Translations under genes and position numbers: made by a program
The notes under the pieces: model-generated
What the model saw: only the letters and a program-made list of their open reading frames with translations
What the model was told of the DNA's origin: nothing
Databases searched by the model: none
Assembly (NCBI GenBank): GCA_020635395.1
Contig: JACJZV010000005.1
Coordinates: 124,001-188,000, forward strand
Direction: 5' to 3'
DNA length: 64,000 bases
Source of the DNA: Flavobacteriales bacterium
GTDB taxonomy: Bacteria; Bacteroidota; Bacteroidia; NS11-12g; UBA9320
In this document: positions 1 to 8,724 of the stretch, one piece after another
Position numbering within the stretch: position 1 is the stretch's first letter
Layout: each line of letters opens with the position of its first letter

Positions 1-720
1 GGCTATGGCCGGCATTACGTCTGTGGTATCTCCGGGTTCTAATTTCTTGATTCCAACGGTGTCTATCACGCTCCATTTTTCGCCCGATTTTTGTCTATCT
101 ACATACCCTTTTATCAAATCTTGCAAATAAATATAGGCAGTATCTTTAATAGCATTTCTGGCTATAACTTGCTCAAAATCATCGTAATTCAAAATTTCAA
201 ATAGTTCAAAATCCGGAAATTTTCGTCTTGGTAAATGATAGGTTCCTTTATAAACACTATCCGGATTGGTGCGGCCAAAAACTCTATCCCGATGAAAAGA
301 GAGCATATTGTCGGAAACCAAGATCTCCAATTCAGCCAGATTTTCATAAACATTTTCGCTTTCCGAAATCGATTTTTGCAGTTTCGATTTCAGCATTTCC
401 AGTTTATAATATTCCGGTTTAAAACCCTCCAGTTTACAATTTTCTATTTGATTAAATACCTTATTGGCCATTTTGTTGTCGGCCAAATATCTCGCCCAAA
501 CAGGTTTAAATTCGTTCTCTTTATAGAAATCAGAAAGTGTGTCAGAAAATCGAAGGTTTTTTAATAAATCGGGGGTTGAGATTTTTTTTTCAATGGCCTC
601 GATGAGCAATGATTCGTCAAAAGAACCTGTTTTTACCAGTTCATCTAATTTTTCTTGATTTGGTTTTTTGCACCCCACCAAAAAAACTGTTGCAATGACT
701 ACGAAAATACTCTTTACCAT
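1..720 (-). CDS. L,D-transpeptidase scaffold-domain lipoprotein (YcbB-like), partial
   Basis: This open frame of 240 codons starts at the ATG at 720 and runs off the left edge without a stop, so only the N-terminal part is visible. The start has a lipoprotein-type signal (hydrophobic stretch, then LVGCKK with the Cys near residue 17). The following segment has a tryptophan-containing FYKENEFKPVW motif and an EGFKPEYYKLEML motif. These match the N-terminal scaffold of YcbB-type murein L,D-transpeptidases, which make 3-3 peptidoglycan cross-links in the periplasm. The catalytic YkuD domain would lie beyond the window. It lies 24 bp from another L,D-transpeptidase-like gene on the same strand, probably one transcription unit. 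The family call is inferred from motif resemblance. Confidence 0.7.
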   Translation of the reverse strand, partial: MVKSIFVVIATVFLVGCKKPNQEKLDELVKTGSFDESLLIEAIEKKISTPDLLKNLRFSDTLSDFYKENEFKPVWARYLADNKMANKVFNQIENCKLEGFKPEYYKLEMLKSKLQKSISESENVYENLAELEILVSDNMLSFHRDRVFGRTNPDSVYKGTYHLPRRKFPDFELFEILNYDDFEQVIARNAIKDTAYIYLQDLIKGYVDRQKSGEKWSVIDTVGIKKLEPGDTTDVMPAIA

Positions 721-744
721 ATTTCAAAGGTAATCCGACCAAAA

Positions 745-1524
745 TCAATCAATCAGGTTGTTCAATAATTCGATGGGAATGTACAAACTATTGTTTAAAA
801 TTTTTGATTTTTCGTTGTAATCGGCATCGGGGTGATAAATAAAAAAACAGCTCCCTCCCGAAATAATGTCAACGATAGGTCGTATAACTTCTTGCGAAAC
901 GGCCGGGCAACCAAAACTTCGGCCAACACTTTGCTGAGCCTCGGCTATTTCTTGGCTCACATAGTCTGCCCCATGCATTACAATGCCCCTTGAAAAGGCA
1001 TTGCTATTAAATCCACTTTCGAGTCCGTTTAATTTTAAAGAATATCGATGTTTCCCATTATAGGTTTCCCCTGTCGTGTAAAAGCCTAACGATGATTTTT
1101 GCGATTCGCTGTTGTTGGAAAATGAGGTGGCAAACTTATCACCCGAGTTTTTTCCGTGAGCTACCAATTCATTAAAAATCAATTGTTTTGATTTTAAGTC
1201 AATAATCCACAATCGGCGTTGATTGGATTGTTTTGAAAAATCCAAAACAGTCAAAAACTGCTCTTTTTTGAGTTCGTTGGTTTGTTTTAAAAAAAGATAC
1301 CCGTTCAATGCCTTTTTAAAAACAGTCATATCCATGGGGGCACACGACCAATCAATGGTTTGATATAATTTTTGAACAGCCGTGTCGAAATCTGTACCCG
1401 TGGTAGAAACCGACAATTGATAGTTTATCGTATTTTTCGCAGGATTTGAAACTGTGGTGTAGGACGACAACATGACCATTAGCAACATGGCTGTGCAAAA
1501 TGCTTTTAATTGTCGTACCCTCAT
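745..1524 (-). CDS. murein L,D-transpeptidase catalytic-domain family protein
   Basis: 259 residues with an N-terminal hydrophobic export segment (residues about 11-24). The C-terminal half carries the hallmarks of the YkuD-like catalytic domain family: IVMHGADYV (His) followed about 30 residues later by GRSFGCPAVS, whose Cys would be the nucleophile. Family members act on the peptidoglycan peptide stem in the periplasm. The middle region (DLKSKQLIFNELVAHGKNSG) resembles the usual strand-rich start of this fold. It is followed by the partial scaffold-type transpeptidase gene on the same strand, so two cell-wall cross-linking enzymes appear to be co-transcribed. Start chosen at the ATG at 1524; the signal segment begins within 12 residues. 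Confidence 0.8.
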   Translation of the reverse strand: MRVRQLKAFCTAMLLMVMLSSYTTVSNPAKNTINYQLSVSTTGTDFDTAVQKLYQTIDWSCAPMDMTVFKKALNGYLFLKQTNELKKEQFLTVLDFSKQSNQRRLWIIDLKSKQLIFNELVAHGKNSGDKFATSFSNNSESQKSSLGFYTTGETYNGKHRYSLKLNGLESGFNSNAFSRGIVMHGADYVSQEIAEAQQSVGRSFGCPAVSQEVIRPIVDIISGGSCFFIYHPDADYNEKSKILNNSLYIPIELLNNLID

Positions 1525-1598
1525 AAAACGAGCCGCAAAAATAGACTTTAGTATGACTTTTTTGCTATCTTGCCACGCAAAAGAGTAAAAAACATTTT

Positions 1599-1991
1599 AT
1601 GAGAAATTATACCGTTTTGGGTGTCCTGTTTATGCTTCTTTTCTCTTCGTGCGAAAAGCCAACCCGCGAATTGATTATCGGTACTTGGAAAATTGAGGAC
1701 ATTACTGGAGAAAATATTTTAGACGGGCAACTTGCTTATCAGAAAAAACAGTTTGTAAATGCCAAATTTAAGTTTGAAAAAAACCATCAATATAGCCTTA
1801 CTCAAGTAGATACAAGGCCATTGACAGGAAAATGGACCTACGACGATATTGACAATGTTTTAGAGATTCGATACTATGGTCAGTATTTTGAGCAATACAT
1901 TGTGGCACATATTTCTGAAGACAAACTACTATTAAAAATAAACCCAAAAAACACCTACACATTTACCTACAGTTTGTCCCGAATTCGTTAA
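1599..1991 (+). CDS. lipocalin-like lipoprotein
   Basis: 130 residues. The N-terminus (MRNYTVLGVLFMLLFSSCEK) is a lipoprotein signal with Cys at residue 18. It is followed by an IIGTWKIEDI motif, typical of the first strand of the lipocalin-like small lipoproteins common in Bacteroidota. A TGKWTYDDIDNVLEI segment follows, and the rest is mainly predicted beta strand. No enzymatic residues are seen; these proteins are usually called hydrophobic-ligand binders, but the ligand is unknown. Divergent from the transpeptidase pair and 19 bp upstream of the radical SAM gene, so possibly co-transcribed with it. Confidence 0.65.
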   Translation: MRNYTVLGVLFMLLFSSCEKPTRELIIGTWKIEDITGENILDGQLAYQKKQFVNAKFKFEKNHQYSLTQVDTRPLTGKWTYDDIDNVLEIRYYGQYFEQYIVAHISEDKLLLKINPKNTYTFTYSLSRIR

Positions 1992-2010
1992 AAATTGGGT
2001 GATTTTATCC

Positions 2011-4134
2011 ATGAAAATTTTACTTGTTACCCCACCGTTTGTTCAGATAAACACCCCCTACCCTGCCACTTGTTTCATTAAAGGTTTTTTAAATACGCTT
2101 GGCATAGAGAGTAAACAAATTGATTTAAGTTTAGAAGTCAATCTTCGGATTTTTTCAAAAAAAGGTTTAACCGAAGTTTTTGAAACCATTAACACCCAAA
2201 ATTTGAGCGAAACCGCCAGCCGAATGTATGCTCTAAAGTATAGGTATATTACCCTAATTGATGATGTAATTTTGTTTTTGCAAAACCAAAAACCTAGCTT
2301 GGCACAGCAAATTCTTCAACCCGATTATTTGCCTGTTGGTTCGAAAATTGAACAAGCTCAAGACTTGGAGTGGGCGTTTGGCAAAATGGGAAACTCGGAC
2401 AAAGCAAAACATCTTGCTACGCTGTTTTTAGAAGATTTGATAGACTTTATTCAAGAAAATCTTGACAAAAACTACGGCATGAGCAAATATGCCGAAAAAT
2501 TGGCGGCCTCTACCCCATATTTTGATGATTTATACAATGAACTCTGTTCGCCGAACCATCTTATCTCCACATATATTCAGGAAAATATTACTGCTCATTG
2601 CCAAGAATATATGCCAGATGTTGTGGCCTTTACGTTGCCCTTTCCGGGCAATGTGTTTGGAGCTTTAAAAGCGGCACAGGCCGTAAAAAATGATTTTCCA
2701 AACATAAAAATTATTGCCGGAGGAGGATATGCCAACACCGAGCTTAGGAGTATAAATGACCCAAGATTTTTTGAATTTATCGACTTTTTGACATTGGATA
2801 GTGGCGAACTTCCGATGAAATGTTTGATTGAATTTTTTGAAAATAAAAGAACCAAAACCGACCTAAAAAGAACATTTTATCTGCATGAAAACAAAGTTGC
2901 TTATTTCAACAACGCTGAATTAGACATTCCACAACGGGAAACCGGAACACCCTCCTATCTTGATTTGCCACTCAACAACTATGTTTCGCTGATAGAAATG
3001 GCCAATCCCATGAATAGAATGTGGAACGAAATGCGATGGAACAAACTGATGCTTGCACATGGCTGTTATTGGGGCAAATGCACATTTTGCGATGTTTCGC
3101 TTGACTATATAAAACGCTATGAACCGCTGACAGCCGCCAATATTTGCAACCGCATTGAAAAGATTATTTCAGAGACAAACTCCACCGCATTTCATTTTGT
3201 GGACGAGGCCGCCCCGCCTGCATTGATGCGTGATTTGGCTATCGAATTATTAAACAGAAACCTCCAAATTCAATGGTGGGCCAACATTCGATTTGAAAAA
3301 AAATTTACCCCCGATTTGTGCAAACTCTTGGCAAAATCGGGCTGCATTGCTGTTTCCGGTGGTTTGGAAGTGGCCAACGACCGCATTTTGAACCTCATTA
3401 AAAAAGGTGTTTCGATAGAGCAAACCGCCCAAGTATGCCATTCGTTTAGCGAAAATGGCATTATGGTTCATGCCTATTTAATGTATGGTTTTCCGACACA
3501 AACCGAATTAGAAACCATCAACTCGTTGGAAATTGTCCGACAATTATTCGAACACAATTTGATAAAATCTGCCTTTTGGCACCAGTTTTCGATGACCATG
3601 CACAGCCCTGTTGGATTGAATCCCACGCATTTTGGGGCGGAGAATTTAACAAAACAAAAGGGCAGCTTTGCAAACAATGATTTAGAACATACAGATGGAC
3701 TAAACCATGAAAAATATGCCCGTGGCCTACAAAAAGCCACCTATAACTTTATGTATGAAGTGGGGTTTGAACAACCCGTTCACCAATGGTTTTCCTTTAA
3801 AATTGTGCGGTCGAATGTTTTGCCAAACACCATCGAATCATACATTGAAGGCAAACAGTTTGCTCAAGCCATTACCTCCAGCCGCATCATTTATTTGGGC
3901 GAAATACCCAGTATCACACCATTTGGTTTAAGATTTGAAACCACCTCCGAAAGCATTGAAATTGAGCTGCCCAATGAAGATGCAAAAATTGTTAGAGCAC
4001 TTTTGAGTAAAACGCATTACAAACAAAGTCCTAAAACGGTTAATGATCTGGATAAAATAATTCCTCACCTCGATTTTTGGTTGCACAACACGGACGGTGC
4101 CTGGCTCAGAGATTTAGGAATAGTGGTGGTATAA
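2011..4134 (+). CDS. B12-binding-domain radical SAM protein
   Basis: About 707 residues from the ATG at 2011; a GTG 12 bp upstream is also in frame but MKILLVTPPF is the normal family start. The N-terminal third (to about residue 270) looks like a cobalamin-binding Rossmann domain (MPDVVAFTLPFPGNV, IKIIAGGGYANTE). A radical SAM core follows with a [4Fe-4S] Cys cluster in HGCYWGKCTFCDV, spaced C-x4-C-x2-C rather than the common C-x3-C-x2-C. Later motifs (FVDEAAPPALM, AVSGGLEVANDRILNLIKKG) fit the radical SAM barrel. Such enzymes use SAM and often cobalamin for methylations or rearrangements; the substrate here is not evident. The gene stands alone between the lipocalin-like gene and a cytochrome c, which gives no clear pathway. 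Confidence 0.85.
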   Translation: MKILLVTPPFVQINTPYPATCFIKGFLNTLGIESKQIDLSLEVNLRIFSKKGLTEVFETINTQNLSETASRMYALKYRYITLIDDVILFLQNQKPSLAQQILQPDYLPVGSKIEQAQDLEWAFGKMGNSDKAKHLATLFLEDLIDFIQENLDKNYGMSKYAEKLAASTPYFDDLYNELCSPNHLISTYIQENITAHCQEYMPDVVAFTLPFPGNVFGALKAAQAVKNDFPNIKIIAGGGYANTELRSINDPRFFEFIDFLTLDSGELPMKCLIEFFENKRTKTDLKRTFYLHENKVAYFNNAELDIPQRETGTPSYLDLPLNNYVSLIEMANPMNRMWNEMRWNKLMLAHGCYWGKCTFCDVSLDYIKRYEPLTAANICNRIEKIISETNSTAFHFVDEAAPPALMRDLAIELLNRNLQIQWWANIRFEKKFTPDLCKLLAKSGCIAVSGGLEVANDRILNLIKKGVSIEQTAQVCHSFSENGIMVHAYLMYGFPTQTELETINSLEIVRQLFEHNLIKSAFWHQFSMTMHSPVGLNPTHFGAENLTKQKGSFANNDLEHTDGLNHEKYARGLQKATYNFMYEVGFEQPVHQWFSFKIVRSNVLPNTIESYIEGKQFAQAITSSRIIYLGEIPSITPFGLRFETTSESIEIELPNEDAKIVRALLSKTHYKQSPKTVNDLDKIIPHLDFWLHNTDGAWLRDLGIVVV

Positions 4135-4154
4135 GTCCGCCTAAAAACTGTAAA

Positions 4155-4176
4155 TTATCAGAAAAAAAACTGATAA
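4155..4176 (+). promoter_or_regulatory. palindromic possible operator upstream of cytochrome c gene
   Basis: TTATCAG-N8-CTGATAA is a perfect 7-bp inverted repeat (N8 is all A). Its centre lies about 42 bp upstream of the start expected from the TAnnTTTG element at 4194-4201. That is the position of a class II CRP/FNR-type activator site. The arm sequence is not a canonical FNR or CRP half-site, so the regulator is a guess. It could alternatively be a weak hairpin after the radical SAM gene, but no T-run follows it. Confidence 0.4.
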
Positions 4177-4193
4177 AATTATTATACGAAGCA

Positions 4194-4201
4194 TACCTTT
4201 G
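4194..4201 (+). promoter_or_regulatory. Bacteroidota -7 promoter element (TACCTTTG)
   Basis: TACCTTTG fits the TAnnTTTG consensus read by the Bacteroidota primary sigma factor. It lies 36 bp upstream of the cytochrome c ATG. No clear TTG -33 element is seen at the usual distance, which fits an activator-dependent promoter. Confidence 0.5.
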
Positions 4202-4236
4202 TTGCGTGCATTATGGTTGCACACTAATTAAAGGAT

Positions 4237-4683
4237 ATGAAGATGAAAACAAACTTAAAAACACTTTTTGCCGCCGTACTAATTACTGGTTTCGGCATTA
4301 ATTTTACCTCATGCGGTTCGAAAGAAAATACCGCCGATGAGCAAAAAACTTCTAAAACGGAAACAGAAACAGAACAACCTGCTGACACAAAGGGTGGCAA
4401 CGCTTATGCAGGGGAAGGTTTAGTGACCAATGCTGCAAAATGCGGTCAGTGTCATAAAACCACCGATGAAAAATTAATTGGTCCAGGATTGAAAGGAGTA
4501 ACCACCCGTCGGTCGGACGACTGGATTCGAAGCATGATTAAAGATCCGGCAGGATGGGTACAAACCGACCCTGATGCAAAAAAATTGTTTGAAGAGTACA
4601 ACAATGTGCCAATGACCCCCATCGAAGTTACCGATGCAGAAATTGAGGACATTTTGGCCTATTTGCACAAAAACGATAAGTAA
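4237..4683 (+). CDS. monohaem c-type cytochrome lipoprotein
   Basis: 148 residues. A lipoprotein signal ends at Cys26 (INFTSC), followed by a Ser/Asp/Glu-rich linker. The haem motif CGQCH is at residues 69-73, and the likely distal ligand Met is in NVPMTP. It carries out electron transfer at the outer face of a membrane. The segment RRSDDWIRSMIKDPAGW is clearly related to the cytochrome at the head of the nos operon (RRSPEWVMNMILNPVQM), so the two are paralogues. This one is monocistronic, with a promoter element and palindrome upstream and an intrinsic terminator 28 bp downstream. A second ATG at 4243 is a possible start. Confidence 0.88.
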   Translation: MKMKTNLKTLFAAVLITGFGINFTSCGSKENTADEQKTSKTETETEQPADTKGGNAYAGEGLVTNAAKCGQCHKTTDEKLIGPGLKGVTTRRSDDWIRSMIKDPAGWVQTDPDAKKLFEEYNNVPMTPIEVTDAEIEDILAYLHKNDK

Positions 4684-4710
4684 CGTAATATTTCACAAAA
4701 TACTGAATCT

Positions 4711-4744
4711 AAGAGCCGTAGCTAATGTTGCGGCTCTTTTTTTA
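4711..4744 (+). terminator. intrinsic terminator after cytochrome c gene
   Basis: AAGAGCCG and CGGCTCTT form a perfect 8-bp stem around a 12-nt loop and are followed directly by a T-run. This is a standard Rho-independent terminator. Confidence 0.85.
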
Positions 4745-4980
4745 TCCCAAATAAGAGGTTCCGTAAAGAAATAGAACGTGTTTGCAAACAGCAAAAATTG
4801 AAAGAATAAAAACAGAGTTTATCGGCTGCAATCATGATTTATTGGGCTTCTTCTGCCAAAAACTACTCAGCTCAAGAAAAATACCCACAAATCGCTGCTG
4901 CGAATTACGGTTGAATAATTCCAATTCGATTAAAGAGGAAAAAACAATTGGCTGCGACAAATCCTGGTTAAAAAAAGTTC
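4745..4980. other. gene-free spacer between convergent units
   Basis: Lies between the terminators of the cytochrome and hppA genes. I see no credible gene, RNA or repeat here. Short open frames in it have no signal, domain or codon pattern to support them. Confidence 0.6.
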
Positions 4981-5012
4981 AAAAAAAATCCCCCGAAGGT
5001 TCTTCGAGGGAC
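4981..5012 (-). terminator. intrinsic terminator of hppA
   Basis: Read on the minus strand, a GTCCCTCGAAG arm pairs with CTTCGGGGGA across a 3-nt AAC loop (one G.T pair) and is followed by eight T. It lies 24 bp after the hppA stop. Confidence 0.85.
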
Positions 5013-5035
5013 TTTTAATCTATCAAAGTGATTTG

Positions 5036-7519
5036 TTAATTGGCATTATGTGCCTTGTCCGCCGAGGTGGATGTGCTGTCGGTTGCATTGGCCTTCTCAT
5101 CAGCCATTTTTTGTTTGCAGCACTCAAGGTCTTGGTGGCTTTTGCAATCGCCGTGGCATTTGCCTTGGCAGGCTACTTTTGACTCCCCGCTGCACTCGGC
5201 TTTGTTGCCTTTGCAGTGTTTTTTATCTCCTTTGCAATGGTCGCCATAGTTGGCACACTCCCCATGATTTTTGCCATGACATTTCTGATAATCCGCATGG
5301 TGTCCTTTTCCGTGATGACCATATTGTTCGTTTCCATGACCTGTTCCGGCCAATTGAGCAATAATTGGAGCGATTACCAAACCTACCAAACAAGTAAGTT
5401 TAATCAAAATATTCATGGATGGTCCAGAGGTATCTTTAAACGGGTCGCCCACGGTATCGCCAGTAACAGCAGCTTTGTGAGCATCCGAACCTTTGTAGGT
5501 CATTTGTCCATCAATCATTACACCAGCTTCAAACGATTTTTTAGCATTGTCCCAAGCACCTCCGGCGTTGTTTTGGAATATAGCCCAAAGCACACCACTT
5601 ACACAAACTCCAGCCATATAACCGCCCAAAACTTCGGCAGCCAATGTCCAGTCGCCACTAAAAGCACCCGTTAGGAAACCTACCAAAATTGGAGTTAAAA
5701 TGGTGATGGCACCTGGCAACATCATTTCGCGAAGTGCTGCTTTGGTAGAAATATCAACGCATTTGCCGTATTCTGGTTTTCCGGTACCTTCCATAATGCC
5801 CGGAATTTCTTTAAACTGACGACGAACTTCTTTTACCATATCCATGGCAGCTTTACCCACCGAACGCATAGCCAAGGCAGAGAAAACTACGGGAACCATA
5901 CCTCCCACAAAAAGAGCGGCCAACACCGGGGCTTTGTAAATATTGATTCCGTCGATTCCTGTAAAAGTTACATAAGCCGCAAACAAAGCAAGAGCTGTCA
6001 ACGCCGCAGATGCGATAGCAAAACCCTTTCCGATGGCCGCTGTGGTGTTACCTACCGAGTCCAAAATATCTGTTTTTTCCCGAACTTCTTCCGGCAATTC
6101 GCTCATTTCTGCAATACCTCCAGCGTTGTCCGCAATGGGGCCAAAAGCATCAATAGCCAATTGCATAGCCGTTGTAGCCATCATGGCCGATGCAGCAATG
6201 GCCACACCATAAAAACCTGCAAATGCGTAAGCCGACCAAATAGCCGCTGCAAACAATAAGATAGGCCCAAAAGTTGAGATCATACCTGTAGAAAGTCCGG
6301 CAATGATGTTGGTGGCGGCACCGGTTGATGAATTTTGAACAATATCCAACACCGGTTTTTTACCCAAACCTGTATAATATTCTGTGAAGTATGAAATTAA
6401 ACCTCCCACGGCCAATCCTACCAAAACAGCATAAAATACCCGCATGGAAGAAAGCTCCACCATTCCTTCTTGGAAAAATTTCATGGTCAACGTATCTGGC
6501 AACATCCATTTAATAACAAAGAATGAGGCAATGGCAGTCAAAATGATGGAAGACCAGTTTCCTTTATTTAATGCCGATTGAACTTGTGCTTCTTTGGCAT
6601 CGTTTCCGCTGATGCGGATAAAAAATGTGCCTATAATAGAAAATATGATACCTAAACCAGCAATAAGCATAGGAAGCAATATAGGACCCATGTTGCCAAA
6701 ATTATCAGAAAAATCAGCCCCCATGTCTTTTATCAAATAATTACCCAACACCATAGAGGCAAGTACGGTAGCCACATACGAACCGAATAAATCGGCACCC
6801 ATACCGGCCACATCGCCCACATTGTCGCCCACGTTGTCGGCAATGGTTGCAGGGTTTCTTGGGTCGTCTTCCGGAATTCCGGCCTCTACTTTACCAACCA
6901 AGTCGGCACCTACGTCGGCAGCTTTTGTATAAATACCGCCACCCACACGGGCAAACAAGGCAATAGACTCGGCACCCAACGAGAAACCTGCAAGGGTTTC
7001 AAGTACCATGGTCATTTCGTCATAAAAATTGCCACCATCGGTCATAAGCCATTTTACCAACAACACAAACAATACGCTCAAACCCAACACAGCCAAACCT
7101 GCAACGCCAAGCCCCATAACCGTTCCGCCGTTAAACGAAACTTTAAGAGCTTGAGCCAAGCTGGTACGAGCCGCTTGAGTGGTACGTACGTTGGCCGCGG
7201 TGGCTATTCGCATACCGATGTTTCCGGCCACGGCCGAAAAAACGGCACCAATAACAAAGGCAATAACAATAAACCAGTGAGTTGACTCAACTCTCCAAGC
7301 TAAAATGCCCAATAAAATAGCAGCAAGCACCACAAAAATGGTAAGAATTCGGTACTCAGCCTTTAAGAAAGCCAAAGCCCCTTCACGAACGTGATTTGCA
7401 ATCTCTTGCATTTTCTCGTTTCCACCTTCTTGTTTGTTCACCCATGCCGATTTGGCAATCATCACAACCAAGCCTACAAGGCCAAAAAGTGGTAGTAAAT
7501 AAATCAAATTTTCACTCAT
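5036..7519 (-). CDS. hppA: membrane-bound ion-pumping pyrophosphatase with His/Cys-rich C-terminal tail
   Basis: 827 residues with many membrane helices. HppA couples PPi hydrolysis to export of H+ and/or Na+. Catalytic-loop motifs are intact: DVGADLVGKVEAGIPEDDPR and NPATIADNVGDNVGDVAGMG, plus AFGPIADNAGGIAEM and the C-terminal GDTVGDPFKDTSGPSMNIL. GNTTAAIGKGFA has Ala where K+-independent enzymes carry Lys, so it should be K+-dependent; the pumped ion is not decided here. The family normally ends soon after the last helix (ILIKLTCLVGLVIAPIIAQL). This protein continues for about 103 residues (725-827; nt about 5039-5347) containing 10 Cys and 12 His, with repeated HG/CHG/CKG units. Both HppA termini are generally extracytoplasmic, so the tail is inferred to face the periplasm and to bind metal. 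Monocistronic with its own terminator. Confidence 0.95.
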   Translation of the reverse strand: MSENLIYLLPLFGLVGLVVMIAKSAWVNKQEGGNEKMQEIANHVREGALAFLKAEYRILTIFVVLAAILLGILAWRVESTHWFIVIAFVIGAVFSAVAGNIGMRIATAANVRTTQAARTSLAQALKVSFNGGTVMGLGVAGLAVLGLSVLFVLLVKWLMTDGGNFYDEMTMVLETLAGFSLGAESIALFARVGGGIYTKAADVGADLVGKVEAGIPEDDPRNPATIADNVGDNVGDVAGMGADLFGSYVATVLASMVLGNYLIKDMGADFSDNFGNMGPILLPMLIAGLGIIFSIIGTFFIRISGNDAKEAQVQSALNKGNWSSIILTAIASFFVIKWMLPDTLTMKFFQEGMVELSSMRVFYAVLVGLAVGGLISYFTEYYTGLGKKPVLDIVQNSSTGAATNIIAGLSTGMISTFGPILLFAAAIWSAYAFAGFYGVAIAASAMMATTAMQLAIDAFGPIADNAGGIAEMSELPEEVREKTDILDSVGNTTAAIGKGFAIASAALTALALFAAYVTFTGIDGINIYKAPVLAALFVGGMVPVVFSALAMRSVGKAAMDMVKEVRRQFKEIPGIMEGTGKPEYGKCVDISTKAALREMMLPGAITILTPILVGFLTGAFSGDWTLAAEVLGGYMAGVCVSGVLWAIFQNNAGGAWDNAKKSFEAGVMIDGQMTYKGSDAHKAAVTGDTVGDPFKDTSGPSMNILIKLTCLVGLVIAPIIAQLAGTGHGNEQYGHHGKGHHADYQKCHGKNHGECANYGDHCKGDKKHCKGNKAECSGESKVACQGKCHGDCKSHQDLECCKQKMADEKANATDSTSTSADKAHNAN

Positions 7520-7833
7520 TATATCTTCTTGATTTTAATAAAGTCGGCAAAAATAAGGGATTTGGGTTTATGGAGAAAATTTGTTTTAAGAGATGTGTCC
7601 CGATAGCTATCAGAAGAAGATGTGACATATTAGATATGAGATGCAAGCATGCAAATAGGTTTTGAAAAATTAGCGGATTGGTAATGATTTTTATGATTGG
7701 GTGTCAGGAAATTGTATTTTTGAGAGGTGGGTATGTTTGAACGAATAGCTGAATTTGGATTGCAAGTTATAAGGGATATATACGCCACTGAGTTAGAAAA
7801 AGTGCGTATATACTAATGTTAAAATAAACGACA
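7520..7833. other. gene-free spacer with attC-like hairpin
   Basis: Contains the hppA promoter region and a partial copy of the CCCGATAGCTATCGGG palindrome (7598-7612). At 7777-7812 there is a hairpin: TATATACGCCAC pairs with GTGCGTATATA with one bulged base. It is followed by an ATGTTAAAA motif. This resembles the hairpin-plus-ATGTT end of the repeats at 28047-28127 and 33596-33676. No gene is seen. Confidence 0.5.
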
Positions 7834-8571
7834 GTGCATCTATCAAACGAAATACAAAGACGACTTGACAAGTTGAAATCTAATATCAAATTAGCTTCAA
7901 CAATTGACGGGACTTTCCCCGACAGGTATTCTTTTTTCAATAAGGCAGGTAGAAGTTTCAGGACTGAGTTTGCATCAACCGACAAGGACTTTTCAATTGT
8001 GCTTTATGAGCAGACAGACAAACAAAACTATGAGAAGTGTTTTGCAAGAGGACTGTTTACCGACCTCGACAGACTTGCAACTGTTATCGACCTTTGGGTG
8101 GACAAACAAAAAGGCATTTTAGAAATCAAAAGCAAATTTGACGAACTTGAGTTGTATTCGGACTTTGGAATAAAAAACCCAAATCACGACATTGATACGG
8201 CTTGGACAAAAGTGAAAAATATGTTCTTTAACGACACAGCATTTTGGAAGCAGACCGAATGGAATGAAAGATATTTAGAAATGCTAAACGAGGCAAAGCG
8301 ACATAAAGGTTTAAAAAATTATTTTCCGTTCACAAGCCATTATTGGTTACGGTTCAGCGTGGACAAAGACATTAAAGAAACATGGACACTTAACACTTAT
8401 ATTATACCGACAATATTTAGTGAAGAAGTTCCAAACACACTTGGCAAGTTTTACGTTTCATTCAACGACAAACCAATGGGCGGACAGTTTTTTGAAACAG
8501 CAAAAGAAGGACTTGACTTTTACGCAGACAAATTGAAAGAAAAGAAACCAATACAATGGGACAAAAACTAA
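7834..8571 (+). CDS. hypothetical protein (possible DUF6193-like)
   Basis: 245 residues, no signal peptide or membrane segment, so probably cytoplasmic. The start is a GTG at 7834; no good ATG is available upstream or nearby inside. The C-terminal half has NYFPFTSHYWLRFS, a block I associate loosely with DUF6193-type proteins, and the N-terminal half has GRSFRTEFASTDKDFSIVLYE. Function is unknown. It is the first gene of the first accessory region. It is preceded by an attC-like hairpin and followed by a repeat found at three places in the window, consistent with a mobile single-gene unit. Confidence 0.6.
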   Translation: MHLSNEIQRRLDKLKSNIKLASTIDGTFPDRYSFFNKAGRSFRTEFASTDKDFSIVLYEQTDKQNYEKCFARGLFTDLDRLATVIDLWVDKQKGILEIKSKFDELELYSDFGIKNPNHDIDTAWTKVKNMFFNDTAFWKQTEWNERYLEMLNEAKRHKGLKNYFPFTSHYWLRFSVDKDIKETWTLNTYIIPTIFSEEVPNTLGKFYVSFNDKPMGGQFFETAKEGLDFYADKLKEKKPIQWDKN

Positions 8572-8603
8572 CGATGGAAAGAAAGCCACCCCATATCAGC
8601 AGC

Positions 8604-8724
8604 TGCCCAAAAGGCGGGGTTTCGTGTTCCAAAGCAAGTTTTGTAGTTAATCAAACATTAGTTTTTCAAATCAATTTTTGTTGTAAAAGTCCCGCCCTTC
8701 GCCAAGCCGAAAACCGTTGTGCGT
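8604..8724 (+). repeat. dispersed spacer repeat R3, copy 1
   Basis: Shares an ordered set of short blocks with copies at 9862-10013 and 30688-30818: GGCAAAA.TGGCGG, then TTAATCAAA, then TTAGTTTTTCAAATCAA, then CGCCAAGCC.GAAA. It ends in a GTT-start motif (GTTGTGCGT) just before the BtrH-like gene. Confidence 0.7.

Noticed and set aside
4782..5018. Open frame of 78 codons between the cytochrome and hppA
   Set aside because: It runs through the hppA terminator and has no domain or signal.
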